From the NCBI RefSeq assembly GCF_000701705.1, contig NZ_JNJP01000064.1:1-21263 (forward strand): 21,263 nt of DNA, written 5' to 3'. Both the position numbers and the translations under genes were made by a program. The stretch's first letter is position 1; every line of letters begins with the position of its first letter. The notes beneath the pieces were generated by a model. The model had not been told where the DNA came from. It was given only the letters and a program-made list of their open reading frames with translations, and ran no database searches. Origin of the DNA: Bilophila wadsworthia ATCC 49260 (GTDB taxonomy: Bacteria > Desulfobacterota > Desulfovibrionia > Desulfovibrionales > Desulfovibrionaceae). Positions 14,401-21,263 of the stretch are shown one piece after another.

Positions 14401-14465
14401 CGTTCCCCTGTACCCGCTGCGGGGGACGCCGCATCAGCAAACAATCGCCGGATGCAAGGCATCCG
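14401..14465 (+). promoter_or_regulatory. Two intercistronic hairpins, oxidoreductase to ferredoxin
   Basis: CGTTCCCC/GGGGGACG (14401-14408 with 14421-14428, one G-U pair) and CGGATGC-AAG-GCATCCG (14449-14465, perfect 7-bp stem). The second ends a few bases before the ferredoxin SD. They may stabilise or process the dicistronic mRNA and set subunit ratios; a terminator role is less likely because there is no T-tract. Confidence 0.4.
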
Positions 14466-14476
14466 AGTGAGGCACT

Positions 14477-15016
14477 ATGAGCATATATCGCCTTGTCGTT
14501 GATCAAGATCGCTGCATCGCCTGCCATGCCTGTGAAGCCAGCTGCAAGGCGGCCCATGACAGCGCACCGGGCATTTCCCTCGGAACGCTGCTTGTCGATG
14601 GCCCCCGCTTTGAAGACGCCGCGGAAGAAGCAACGCCGATCATCGTCAAACATGCACGGCCGGAAGCGCCCGCACCGCTTGCGGCGGACGGAGAGCCCCG
14701 GGTTGTGCTTCATACCCGCTACCGGGCCTGCGTACAGTGCCCTCAGCCGCGCTGTGTGGAAGTCTGCCCCAAAGAGGCGCTTATCCGCCGGGAGAGCGAC
14801 GGGATCGTCTTCATACGGGAAGAAGCGTGCGTCGGCTGCGGGGCGTGCCAGAAAGCCTGCCCGCATCACCTGATCTGGGTTGATCCCCGCAAAAGGAAAT
14901 CCGTCAAATGCGATCAATGCAAAGACCGCCTCGATGCCGGGCTGGATACCGCCTGCGTCACCGTCTGCCCCACAGGCGCACTGAAGCTCGTAAGGAAAGA
15001 AAGGCCGGGCCGATAG
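14477..15016 (+). CDS. Four-cluster 4Fe-4S ferredoxin subunit (PsrB/DmsB type)
   Basis: This is the 179-aa electron-transfer subunit for the molybdoenzyme encoded just upstream. All sixteen Cys of the DmsB/PsrB/PhsB pattern are present in four groups: C13/16/19/23, C85/88/93/97, C118/121/124/128 and C145/148/160/164, enough for four [4Fe-4S] clusters wired in series. The insert between groups one and two (about 60 residues) is typical for the family. No signal peptide is present, matching the cytoplasmic partner. No NrfD/PsrC-type quinone-interacting subunit follows, so electrons probably exchange with a soluble carrier or another complex encoded elsewhere; that is inference. ATG 14477 follows GAGG with short spacing. 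Confidence 0.9.
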   Translation: MSIYRLVVDQDRCIACHACEASCKAAHDSAPGISLGTLLVDGPRFEDAAEEATPIIVKHARPEAPAPLAADGEPRVVLHTRYRACVQCPQPRCVEVCPKEALIRRESDGIVFIREEACVGCGACQKACPHHLIWVDPRKRKSVKCDQCKDRLDAGLDTACVTVCPTGALKLVRKERPGR

Positions 15017-15129
15017 GCATTGCAGGCGGCTGGCTCATCACGCGGATTTCCCCCTCAAAGAGCGCCGCTTGCCCTGTCCTCCTTGCGAATGGTATTTGCC
15101 TGTTTCAATTTTAAGGGAAGGTTTTGCAT

Positions 15130-16023
15130 ATGGCATCACGGAAAGGTATCCTGCTGGCGGGCGGTTCCGGTACGCGGCTTCACCCCCTCACGCTCAGCGT
15201 CAGCAAGCAGCTGTTGCCGGTCTACAATAAGCCGATGATCTATTATCCGTTGTCGGTTCTCCTTCTGGCGGGCATCCGTGAGGTTGCCATCATCACCACG
15301 CCAGACGACGGCTGGCAGTTCCGCAAACTTCTCGGGGACGGCAGCCAATGGGGATGCTCCTTTGAGTACATCACACAGCCGAAGCCGGAAGGTATCGCTC
15401 AAGCGTTCCTCCTTGCCGCTGATTTCATCCAGAGAAGCCACTCCTGCCTGATCCTTGGGGACAATATTTTCTTCGGCAACGGCCTCGAAGATCTCCTCAT
15501 CAGCGCCCGGGAGCAGGAAGAGGGCGCGACCGTCTTCGGGTATCACGTCAGCGATCCCGAGCGTTACGGCGTGGTCGAGTTCGATCAGGATATGAAAGTC
15601 CGCTCCCTCGAGGAGAAACCCCAACATCCCAAATCCAGCTACGCCGTGGCCGGGCTTTATTTTTATGATCAGGACGTCGTGGACATTACACGTGAAATCA
15701 AGCCCTCCCCCCGGGGCGAACTGGAAATCACGGACGTCAACAAGGCCTATCTCGACGCGGGGAAACTGCATGTGGGGCTGATGGGGCGCGGCATCGCGTG
15801 GTTGGACACCGGCACCCACGATTCGCTCATGGCGGCGGGCACGTTTGTGCAGGCTATCGAAACCCGGCAGGGCCTCAAAGTTTCCTGCATTGAGGAAATC
15901 GCTTGGCGTAAGGGCTACATCTCGACGGAGCAGCTCATGAAGCTGGCGGCCCCGCTGCAAAAATCCGGTTATGGGGACTACCTCATGACCCTGCCCGAAC
16001 GCGTCGCCGAGTCATGGAAATAA
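15130..16023 (+). CDS. rfbA: Glucose-1-phosphate thymidylyltransferase
   Basis: RfbA/RmlA makes dTDP-glucose from dTTP and glucose-1-phosphate, the first step to dTDP-deoxysugars for surface polysaccharide. The 297-aa protein carries the nucleotidyltransferase signature LAGGSGTRLHPLT (9-21) with SKQLLPVYNKPM (25-36; Lys26), QPKPEGIAQA (83-92), LGDN (109-112), EEKPQHPKS and the GELEITDVN block. ATG 15130 is preferred, with GGGAAGG upstream; a TTG two codons earlier is possible. The 113-base gap from the ferredoxin gene shows no terminator. The next enzyme, RfbB, is encoded on the opposite strand after the glycosyltransferase, so the pathway is split over two convergent units. Confidence 0.95.
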   Translation: MASRKGILLAGGSGTRLHPLTLSVSKQLLPVYNKPMIYYPLSVLLLAGIREVAIITTPDDGWQFRKLLGDGSQWGCSFEYITQPKPEGIAQAFLLAADFIQRSHSCLILGDNIFFGNGLEDLLISAREQEEGATVFGYHVSDPERYGVVEFDQDMKVRSLEEKPQHPKSSYAVAGLYFYDQDVVDITREIKPSPRGELEITDVNKAYLDAGKLHVGLMGRGIAWLDTGTHDSLMAAGTFVQAIETRQGLKVSCIEEIAWRKGYISTEQLMKLAAPLQKSGYGDYLMTLPERVAESWK

Positions 16024-16177
16024 CCCCGCAGCCCAGTACGGCCTGAGGGATGGGGGAGGCGCACCCCTTCACAAGGTGCGTACCTCGGCTGCACCCCGCC
16101 GGGTATGGATTCGGCGTGTCCGCCGATTGCTCCCGCTTCACAAAAGGCTCCCAGAGGAAACGCCGAGGAAATATCGC
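16024..16177 (+). other. rfbA-glycosyltransferase spacer with small hairpin
   Basis: This 154-base GC-rich gap contains AGG-CGCACC (16057-16065) pairing with GGTGCG-(TA)-CCT (16075-16085) and no T-tract. No gene or convincing promoter is seen; the SD GAGGAA (16164-16169) belongs to the glycosyltransferase. Confidence 0.35.
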
Positions 16178-17332
16178 ATGGATGAAAGAACATTGCCGCA
16201 TCTGCGCGTAGCCATTATCCATTACTGGCTTACGGGTATGCGCGGCGGAGAAAAAGTCGTCGAAGCCTTGTGCAGGATTTTTCCACAGGCGGATATCTAC
16301 ACGCATGTCGTACGCCCCGAGGCGCTCTCCGAAACCATTACGTCCCACCCGATCCATACGACATTTATCCAAAAGCTTCCGGGAAGCGTGCGGCATTACC
16401 AGAAATACCTTCCCCTGATGCCGCTTGCGTTGGAGCAGCTGGATCTGCGCGGCTATGATCTCGTCATTTCCAGCGAGTCCGGGCCCGCCAAAGGGGTCAT
16501 CACCCGGGCCGACACGCCGCACATCTGCTATTGCCATTCTCCCATGCGCTATCTCTGGGATTTTTATCAAGACTATCTGGAATCCGCCGGAGCGGTGACG
16601 CGTCTGCTCATGCGCCCGCTGTTCCATCGGCTGCGGCTGTGGGATTATGCCTCGGCGCAACGCGTCGATCACGTTATCGCAAACTCGCGCACCGTGGCGC
16701 GCCGGGTCAAGCGCTGGTGGGGAAAGGAGGCCGCCGTCATCCATCCCCCCGTTGACATCTCACGTTTCTCCAGCCCCCACATGGCGGGCCTTCAAAGTGT
16801 CCCCGGCACCCCAGAGCCCGGCAGCTACTATCTCTGCCTCAGCGAACTGGTGAGCTACAAGCGTGTGGATCTGGCGGTGGAGGCGTGTACCCGTACCGGG
16901 CGGCGGCTTGTCGTTGCGGGGGATGGCCCGGAGCGGAAGCGCCTGGAAAGCATTGCCGGGCCGAACGTCAGTTTTGTGGGCCGCGTGGACAATGCGGCGC
17001 TCCCCGCCCTCTATGCGGGCTGTAAGGCTTTCCTGTTCCCCGGCGAAGAGGATTTTGGGATCACGCCTCTTGAGGCTATGGCCGCCGGACGCCCCGTTAT
17101 CGCATACGGCAGGGGCGGGGTCTTGGACAGTGTGGCGGACGGAGAGACCGGGATCTTTTTTGAACGGCAGACGGCTGACGCCTTAACCGAGGCGCTCGAC
17201 GCCTATGAAGCCTCCACAGAACAAACGTGGGTACACGATAAGCTGAAAAGGCAGGCGGAAAGCTTTTCCGAGGAGATCTTTCGGAAGAAGATGATTGCGT
17301 TCATCGCGGACGTCCTTGAAAACAAGGTATGA
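16178..17332 (+). CDS. GT4-family glycosyltransferase, WbaZ-like
   Basis: This is a 384-aa GT-B retaining glycosyltransferase of the WbaZ-like branch, which transfers mannose or related sugars in O-antigen or capsule synthesis. The N-terminal domain begins VAIIHYWLTGMRGGEKVVE (11-29, acceptor-side glycine-rich loop) and carries ICYCHSPMRYLWD (116-128). The C-terminal domain has the donor-binding LSELVSYKRVDLAVEA, VVAGDGPERKRL and the EX7E motif EDFGITPLE (Glu291, Glu299). No membrane span is obvious, so it probably acts at the inner face of the cytoplasmic membrane. ATG 16178 follows GAGGAA at eight bases; the longer frame from 16076 runs through the spacer hairpin. Donor and acceptor are not deducible. 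Confidence 0.9.
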   Translation: MDERTLPHLRVAIIHYWLTGMRGGEKVVEALCRIFPQADIYTHVVRPEALSETITSHPIHTTFIQKLPGSVRHYQKYLPLMPLALEQLDLRGYDLVISSESGPAKGVITRADTPHICYCHSPMRYLWDFYQDYLESAGAVTRLLMRPLFHRLRLWDYASAQRVDHVIANSRTVARRVKRWWGKEAAVIHPPVDISRFSSPHMAGLQSVPGTPEPGSYYLCLSELVSYKRVDLAVEACTRTGRRLVVAGDGPERKRLESIAGPNVSFVGRVDNAALPALYAGCKAFLFPGEEDFGITPLEAMAAGRPVIAYGRGGVLDSVADGETGIFFERQTADALTEALDAYEASTEQTWVHDKLKRQAESFSEEIFRKKMIAFIADVLENKV

Positions 17333-17388
17333 CAATTCACGTCCCGCGGACTGCAACGCCGTAGTTTCCCAACTCATGGCCATTTTGC

Positions 17389-17505
17389 CTTTTTCCCGAA
17401 AAAGACGCGAAAACATCCGTGTTTCACTATCCCGGCACTTTCAGCCGCCGTTGCGCGCGAACGGGGAATGCTCTTGGAGGCTGGCGCTCCTCGACGCATT
17501 CCCCG
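17389..17505. terminator. Convergent intergenic hairpins between GT and rfbB
   Basis: The 249-base convergent gap (17333-17581) holds CTTTTT-CCCG-AAAAAG (17389-17404) and a larger stem CGGGGAATGC/GCATTCCCCG (17462-17471 with 17496-17505) enclosing GGAG/CTCC (17476-17479 with 17487-17490). Symmetry and placement suit a bidirectional transcription stop, although only the first has A/T runs. I see no gene in this gap. Confidence 0.5.
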
Positions 17506-17581
17506 CTCTCAGTTCCCATACTTTTTGAAACCGCCCATCTTGCGCGCCGGCTTACGTGAGCCGCCCGCAGCTTCGTACAGC

Positions 17582-18640
17582 CTACCGCCCGCTATAATTC
17601 GTTTCGAGCCATTGGCGATATTCCCCGCTTTGAATGTTCTCCACCCACGCGGCATTCTCAAGATACCAGCCCACCGTTTCCCGAAGCCCTTCCTCAAAAC
17701 GACGGCGCGGAACCCAGCCGATCTCCTGTTCGATCTTCGCGGCGTCAATGGCGTAGCGCAAATCATGGCCCGGCCTGTCCGCCACAAAGGTTATCTGCTT
17801 TTCATAGGGGGCCGCTGTGGGGCGGAGCTTGTCAAGAATGCGGCAAATGCTCCGGACGACATCGATATTGGCCCGCTCGGAGTGCCCGCCGATATTGTAG
17901 CACTCTCCCGGCGCCCCTTTTTCCAAGACGGCAACGATGGCCTCGCAGTGGTCTTCCACATGCAGCCAGTCGCGGATGTTCTCCCCGGTGCCGTAAATGG
18001 GCAGCGGCTTTCCGGACAGCGCGTTCAGGATGACCAAGGGAATGAGTTTCTCCGGAAACTGGCGCGGGCCGTAATTATTGGAGCAATTCGTGATGAGCGT
18101 GGGGAGCCCATAGGTTTCGTGATAGGCCCTCACGAAATGATCGCTGGACGCCTTGGATGCCGAATAGGGGCTGTTCGGCGCATACGGGGTGGTCTCCGTG
18201 AAGGCGGGCTCGCCGGGGCGGAGCGTTCCGTATACCTCATCCGTGGAAACGTGCAGGAAACGGAAAGCGTTCCGCCTTTCTTCGGACAGCTCTTTCCACC
18301 ATTCCAATACGCCGCGCAGGAGGGTGCAGGTTCCGAGGACATTGGTGCGGACAAACGCATCCGGGTCATGGATGGAGCGATCCACATGGCTCTCAGCGGC
18401 AAAATTGATGACCGCATCGGGCTGGTAATGGTGCAGCAACTGGCGGACGAGCAGCGCATCCCCAATATCGCCCCTGACAAAAATATGCTCGGCATCCCCA
18501 TCAAGAGACGCCAAATTACCGATGTTGCCGGAATAGGTGAGCTTGTCGAGGTTGACGACCCGCTCCCCCGCAGTGCGCCGGGACAGCACATAGCAGGAAC
18601 CGATAAACCCCGCGCCTCCGGTTACAAGAACTGTCTTCAT
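17582..18640 (-). CDS. rfbB: dTDP-glucose 4,6-dehydratase
   Basis: RfbB/RmlB converts dTDP-glucose to dTDP-4-keto-6-deoxyglucose. The 352-aa extended SDR shows VTGGAGFIGS (6-15), NLDKLTYSGN (30-39), AAESHVDRSI (81-90), the active-site STDEVYG (132-138) with the Asp-Glu pair, and intact catalytic YSASK (Tyr159, Lys163), followed by NNYGPRQFPEKLIP. The SD GGAAGG lies seven bases before the ATG at 18640. It is the last of three minus-strand genes, 258 bases after the nucleotide-sugar dehydrogenase gene. With RfbA it supplies dTDP-4-keto-6-deoxyglucose, but no RmlC epimerase is in the window and the only RmlD-like protein (4516-5373) lacks catalytic residues, so the final sugar is open. Confidence 0.95.
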   Translation of the reverse strand: MKTVLVTGGAGFIGSCYVLSRRTAGERVVNLDKLTYSGNIGNLASLDGDAEHIFVRGDIGDALLVRQLLHHYQPDAVINFAAESHVDRSIHDPDAFVRTNVLGTCTLLRGVLEWWKELSEERRNAFRFLHVSTDEVYGTLRPGEPAFTETTPYAPNSPYSASKASSDHFVRAYHETYGLPTLITNCSNNYGPRQFPEKLIPLVILNALSGKPLPIYGTGENIRDWLHVEDHCEAIVAVLEKGAPGECYNIGGHSERANIDVVRSICRILDKLRPTAAPYEKQITFVADRPGHDLRYAIDAAKIEQEIGWVPRRRFEEGLRETVGWYLENAAWVENIQSGEYRQWLETNYSGR

Positions 18641-18861
18641 TCGGATACCTTCCAGACACGTTTGGGAAATACATCAAATGCCCGCAACGGCCTCATTGCC
18701 AAGATGATGGAGGAAATTTCCCCCGACGATGCACCACATCCGGCTCTTGACTTCTTTTCAGGATACAGAACACTCCCCCAAAACGAACCGCCTCTGCCCC
18801 CGAAGGATACGCGGACGGGACATATCGGGAAAAGATGTGTACAGCCCCAATTCAAAGACAA
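18641..18861 (-). other. tviB-rfbB spacer, no gene seen
   Basis: Between the tviB-like stop hairpin and the rfbB SD nothing reads as a convincing gene; a 74-codon minus-strand frame here looks like chance (Trp/Ser/Arg-rich, no SD). No well-matched promoter for rfbB was found, so rfbB may rely on readthrough or on an unrecognised promoter. Confidence 0.3.
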
Positions 18862-18895
18862 CGAGGCTGGGACAGGCAGCGTTCCCTTTGCCTCG
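18862..18895 (-). terminator. Stem-loop after the nucleotide-sugar dehydrogenase gene
   Basis: CGAGGC (18862-18867) pairs with GCCTCG (18890-18895), with an inner GGGA/TCCC stem (18869-18872 with 18883-18886). On the minus strand it begins two bases after the stop and is followed by TTGTCTTTG. It is a moderate terminator or attenuator before rfbB. Confidence 0.5.
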
Positions 18896-18896
18896 C

Positions 18897-20231
18897 CTAA
18901 AGCCTCCAGTAGGCCATGCCTTCGGCTTGCACGGCACTGGGCGAGAGACAGCCCTTCACATCCAGCAGGAGGGCCTTATCGGGCACGGCAAACCGTGCGT
19001 GCAGGGCTGCCGGTTCCAGAACGCCGTTTTCGGCGTAGGCCTTGTGCGGCACGGCCAGAATCAGCGCGTCCAGATTGGCGAGCTCATCCAGCGCCGCGAA
19101 AGAGAGGCCATATTCATGGCGTACTTCCCCAGCGTCAGCCAGCGGATCGTGTACCAGCACATCGACGCCGTATTCCTGCAATTCGCGGATCACGTCGATA
19201 ACCCGGGTGTTCCGCAAGTCCGGCACGTTTTCCTTGAACGTAAAGCCAAGGATGCCCACACGGGCCGCATTGACCAGCCGCCCCTGCCGGATCAGCAGTT
19301 TGACGCAGGTTTCCGCCACATGCTTGCCCATGCCGTCGTTGATGCGCCGCCCGGCCAGAATGACCTGCGGATGGCAGCCGAGTTCCTCGGCCTTGAAGGT
19401 CAGGTAGTACGGATCGACGCCGATGCAGTGCCCGCCGACCAGCCCCGGACGGAACGGCAGGAAGTTCCACTTGGTCCCGGCCGCTTCCAGCACATCCAGC
19501 GTATCAATGCCGAGCCGGTCAAAAATGATGGACAGCTCATTCATAAGCGCGATGTTCAGGTCGCGCTGCGTGTTCTCGATGACCTTGGCGGCTTCCGCGA
19601 CCTTGATGCTGGGGGCACGGTGGATGCCCGCGCGCACGACCGTCCCGTACAGATCCGCCAGCAGATCCAGCGTCGGCGCGTCGCTTCCGGAAACAATCTT
19701 CTTGATGGTTTCAAGCGTATGCACCTTGTCGCCGGGGTTGATCCGCTCCGGAGAATAGCCCACCGTGAAGTCGGCTCCGCACCGCAGGCCGGATTCGGCC
19801 TCAAGGATCGGGACGCAGACCTCTTCGGTCACGCCCGGATAGACCGTGGACTCGTACACGACGACCGCGCCACGGGACAAATGCCGCCCCACAGTCCGGG
19901 AAGCCCCTTCCACCGGGGACAAGTCCGGATTCCTGTGCTCGTCGATCGGCGTCGGAACCGCCACAATGATGACGCCCGCCTCGCGGAGTGCCGCCGGATC
20001 GCTGGTGAAACGAGCCGTGGAAGCGTGCAGCGCCTCCGAGTCCACTTCGCCTGTCCGATCCGTGCCTGCGGAAAGCTCTTCCACGCGGGCGGCGTTCAAA
20101 TCAAAACCGATCACGTTGAAATGCCGGGCAAAAGCGACGGCCAGCGGCAGGCCGACATACCCGAGGCCGACGACGGCCACCGAGTGCGCGCCCTGATGGA
20201 AAGACGCAATGGAAGGCAAAGAAACAGACAT
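18897..20231 (-). CDS. tviB: UDP-N-acetylhexosamine 6-dehydrogenase, TviB/WbpO-like
   Basis: This 444-aa member of the UDP-glucose/GDP-mannose dehydrogenase family oxidises the C6 hydroxyl of a nucleotide sugar to a carboxylate with two NAD+. Features: Rossmann VVGLGYVGLPLA (20-31), VPTPIDEHRNPDL (92-104), ESTVYPG (127-133), YSPERINPGD (159-168), the helix VAEAAKVIENTQRDLNIAL with Lys and Asn of the active site (211-229), and the catalytic Cys269 in FRPGLVGGHCIGVDPYY. The ENTQRDLNIALMNE and SPERINPGDK blocks are characteristic of the TviB/WbpO branch acting on UDP-GlcNAc or UDP-GalNAc rather than UDP-glucose. Weak SD AGGGA upstream. It is 52 bases downstream of the racemase gene and probably co-transcribed with it. 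No partner C4-epimerase is in the window. Confidence 0.9.
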   Translation of the reverse strand: MSVSLPSIASFHQGAHSVAVVGLGYVGLPLAVAFARHFNVIGFDLNAARVEELSAGTDRTGEVDSEALHASTARFTSDPAALREAGVIIVAVPTPIDEHRNPDLSPVEGASRTVGRHLSRGAVVVYESTVYPGVTEEVCVPILEAESGLRCGADFTVGYSPERINPGDKVHTLETIKKIVSGSDAPTLDLLADLYGTVVRAGIHRAPSIKVAEAAKVIENTQRDLNIALMNELSIIFDRLGIDTLDVLEAAGTKWNFLPFRPGLVGGHCIGVDPYYLTFKAEELGCHPQVILAGRRINDGMGKHVAETCVKLLIRQGRLVNAARVGILGFTFKENVPDLRNTRVIDVIRELQEYGVDVLVHDPLADAGEVRHEYGLSFAALDELANLDALILAVPHKAYAENGVLEPAALHARFAVPDKALLLDVKGCLSPSAVQAEGMAYWRL

Positions 20232-20268
20232 AGGCAGTCCCTAATACGTAAAAGGAAAGCGCAATACT

Positions 20269-20298
20269 CTGAAAAAAATAGCTTTAAGCTTTTTTCAG
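20269..20298. terminator. A/T-rich hairpin at the racemase stop codon
   Basis: CTGAAAAA (20269-20276) pairs with TTTTTCAG (20291-20298), with an inner AGC/GCT-type tip and a bulge. It overlaps the racemase stop. Thermodynamically weak; it may allow partial readthrough into the dehydrogenase gene. Confidence 0.3.
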
Positions 20299-21051
20299 GC
20301 GTTCCGGAGCAAAAGCAATGATAAGGGCCCTGGCAAGCATCTTGGTGGCGTCCAGCAGCGGAACGCCGCGCAAATCGGGCTCCGTGAGCGCCAACGGGAT
20401 TTCCGTACAGCCGAGGATCACGGCGTCGGCCCCCTGCTCCACCAGTTTTTCCGCCTCGGCAAGCAACGCCGCGCGCGCTTCCGGCGTCACCGGATTCGAC
20501 TGGGCCTTGATGCCGTACGCAGTATTGCTGATGGCCTGCTGGACACGCTCGCGGCCTTCCTCATCCGGGAACAAAGGAACGAACCCCGCGGCGGAAAGGG
20601 CATCCTGATAGAGCCCGGTCGCGTAGGTCCCCTTGGTGCTCAGGACGCCTATCTTCCGGGCATGGGGCAGGCTCTCACGGATAAAGGCGACGACGGAATC
20701 GATCATATGGACGAAGCGCGTCTTCGGGGACGCCTCATGCAGCATGGCGACGGCTACATCCATGATCCGTGGGCTGTGCGCCGTATTGCAAGGCACGCCG
20801 ATAACGGTGGCCCCGGCCTTCGCCATGCGCACCATGATTTCGCCGATGGCTTCGCCGGGATTTTCGTCCGTCTCCCCAAGCAGAAAGCGCGTTCTGTCGA
20901 TGATATGTTCGGAAAGGGAATACTGGATCACGGACAGGTGTTCCTGATCGCAGTTCGCTTCGGTCTGATCAAAAATCTTGCGCATGAGGTCCAGACCGGC
21001 ATACGGCCCCACCCCACCCAGAACACCTATGGCCCCGGTATCCGTTTTCAT
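20284..21051 (-). CDS. Aspartate/glutamate racemase-family protein
   Basis: This 255-aa cofactor-independent PLP-free racemase carries two catalytic Cys in the two pseudo-symmetric halves: Cys88 in GVPCNTAHS and Cys215 in LGCTEIPLAL. The N-terminal IGVLGGVGPYAGLDLMRKI is the family signature of aspartate racemases and broad Asp/Glu/amino-acid racemases of the YgeA/RacD type. Substrate (Asp, Glu or other) is not resolved. The ATG at 21051 has SD GGAGGG seven bases upstream (21059-21064); an in-frame extension to 21204 would translate the hairpin element and is rejected. It is first of the minus-strand unit with the TviB-like gene; a role in adding D-amino acids to polysaccharide or cell wall is possible but only inferred from position. 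Confidence 0.9.
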   Translation of the reverse strand: MKTDTGAIGVLGGVGPYAGLDLMRKIFDQTEANCDQEHLSVIQYSLSEHIIDRTRFLLGETDENPGEAIGEIMVRMAKAGATVIGVPCNTAHSPRIMDVAVAMLHEASPKTRFVHMIDSVVAFIRESLPHARKIGVLSTKGTYATGLYQDALSAAGFVPLFPDEEGRERVQQAISNTAYGIKAQSNPVTPEARAALLAEAEKLVEQGADAVILGCTEIPLALTEPDLRGVPLLDATKMLARALIIAFAPERLKKA

Positions 21052-21071
21052 TGCGTTGCCCTCCAAAGGCT

Positions 21072-21263
21072 CAATCTTGCTGCGAGGCAGTTTAGCTGAG
21101 CTTGCATGAGGGGACAAGCTTTTTAGGGGGGTGGGAAATGTGGGGGAAGGGAGGAGGAACCTTTCTGGAGAAAGGTTCCTCCTCCCTTCCCCCACATTTC
21201 CCACCCCCCTAAAAAGCTTGTCCCCTCATGCAAGCTCAGCTAAACTGCCTCGCAGCAAGATTG
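21072..21263. repeat. Perfect 192-base palindrome at the right edge (copy D core)
   Basis: Each base from 21072 to 21166 pairs with its mirror from 21169 to 21263 around a GG loop, giving 95-bp arms that run to the last base. The centre (CCTTTCT-GG-AGAAAGG with G- and C-rich arms) is a member of the dispersed hairpin family; the outer 50 bases are the racemase leader and promoter. The symmetric extension into gene-specific sequence suggests a fold-back assembly artefact. Confidence 0.9.
21089..21117 (-). promoter_or_regulatory. Candidate promoter of the racemase unit
   Basis: On the minus strand TTGTCC (21112-21117), 17 bases, TAAACT (21089-21094): four of six matches in each box, about 30 bases of leader to the ATG. 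It lies inside the left arm of the terminal palindrome, so a mirror copy points out of the window at 21218-21246 on the plus strand. Confidence 0.5.

Noticed and set aside
17509..17580. Basic minus-strand tail (SRKPARKMGGFKKYGN) in the convergent gap as a gene remnant
   Set aside because: It is read from a frame that is mostly antisense shadow; no start, SD or homologous domain can be recognised.
17468..19201. 577-aa plus-strand open frame over rfbB and the spacer
   Set aside because: It runs through rfbB, its leader and part of the tviB-like gene on the other strand; rfbB motifs are intact.
18729..20321. 530-aa plus-strand open frame opposite the TviB-like gene
   Set aside because: The minus strand encodes a full nucleotide-sugar dehydrogenase with all motifs; the plus product matches nothing recognisable and lacks an SD.
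1..21263. CRISPR arrays, tRNA or rRNA genes, insertion sequences, prophage genes
   Set aside because: No regularly spaced direct repeats, no cloverleaf or rRNA motifs, and no transposase, integrase or phage-type products were found on either strand.

Overview
The window is GC-rich, gene-dense bacterial DNA, most likely from a sulfate- or sulfite-reducing member of the Desulfovibrionaceae (Bilophila/Desulfovibrio type). The reasons are: an isolated F0 operon (atpZ-atpI-atpB-atpE) next to rex, with no F1 genes beside it; a CbiK-type cobaltochelatase; a cytoplasmic-looking molybdopterin oxidoreductase with a four-cluster ferredoxin; lpxB (Gram-negative lipid A); and G/C-rich intergenic hairpin elements of the sort that litter these genomes. 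The assignment is inference from gene content; no rRNA or tRNA gene is present to anchor it.

Layout. 1-2199: 3' part of an AddB-type Fe-S nuclease gene, open at the left edge. 2282-3406: FMN-dependent NPD/nitronate monooxygenase-family oxidoreductase. 3581-4390 (-): cbiK. 4516-7470 (+): a compact operon of an RmlD-like SDR protein that lacks the catalytic YxxxK pair, a nucleoside-recognition (Gate) membrane protein, and lpxB. 7783-9743 (+): atpZ, atpI, atpB, atpE, followed by two tandem terminators. 9858-11918 (+): rex, truA and an unrecognised 140-aa protein closed by a clear intrinsic terminator. 12312-15016 (+): molybdopterin oxidoreductase plus 16-Cys ferredoxin behind a candidate promoter and a structured leader. 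15130-17332 (+): rfbA and a GT4 glycosyltransferase. On the minus strand, converging with them: an Asp/Glu-type racemase, a TviB-like UDP-sugar 6-dehydrogenase and rfbB.

How it fits together. The right third is a surface-polysaccharide locus: RfbA and RfbB make dTDP-4-keto-6-deoxyglucose, the TviB-like enzyme makes a UDP-N-acetylhexosaminuronate, and the glycosyltransferase uses activated sugars. lpxB supplies the lipid A disaccharide. The atp/rex neighbourhood couples the ion-translocating F0 sector to an NADH/NAD+-sensing repressor. The oxidoreductase pair forms a two-subunit electron-transfer module with no membrane anchor gene.

The most unusual structure is a family of dispersed hairpin elements (left edge, 3482-3574, 7683-7773, 12000-12076, right edge). 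The right edge of the window lies in a perfect 192-base palindrome that mirrors even the racemase promoter, and the left edge starts near the apex of another such hairpin. Both contig ends therefore probably reflect assembly breaks or fold-back at these elements. Apart from this element family, I found no convincing undescribed system; the best leads are the catalytic-residue loss in the RmlD-like protein, the membrane-free oxidoreductase with its structured leader, and the Na+-type ligands in subunit c.
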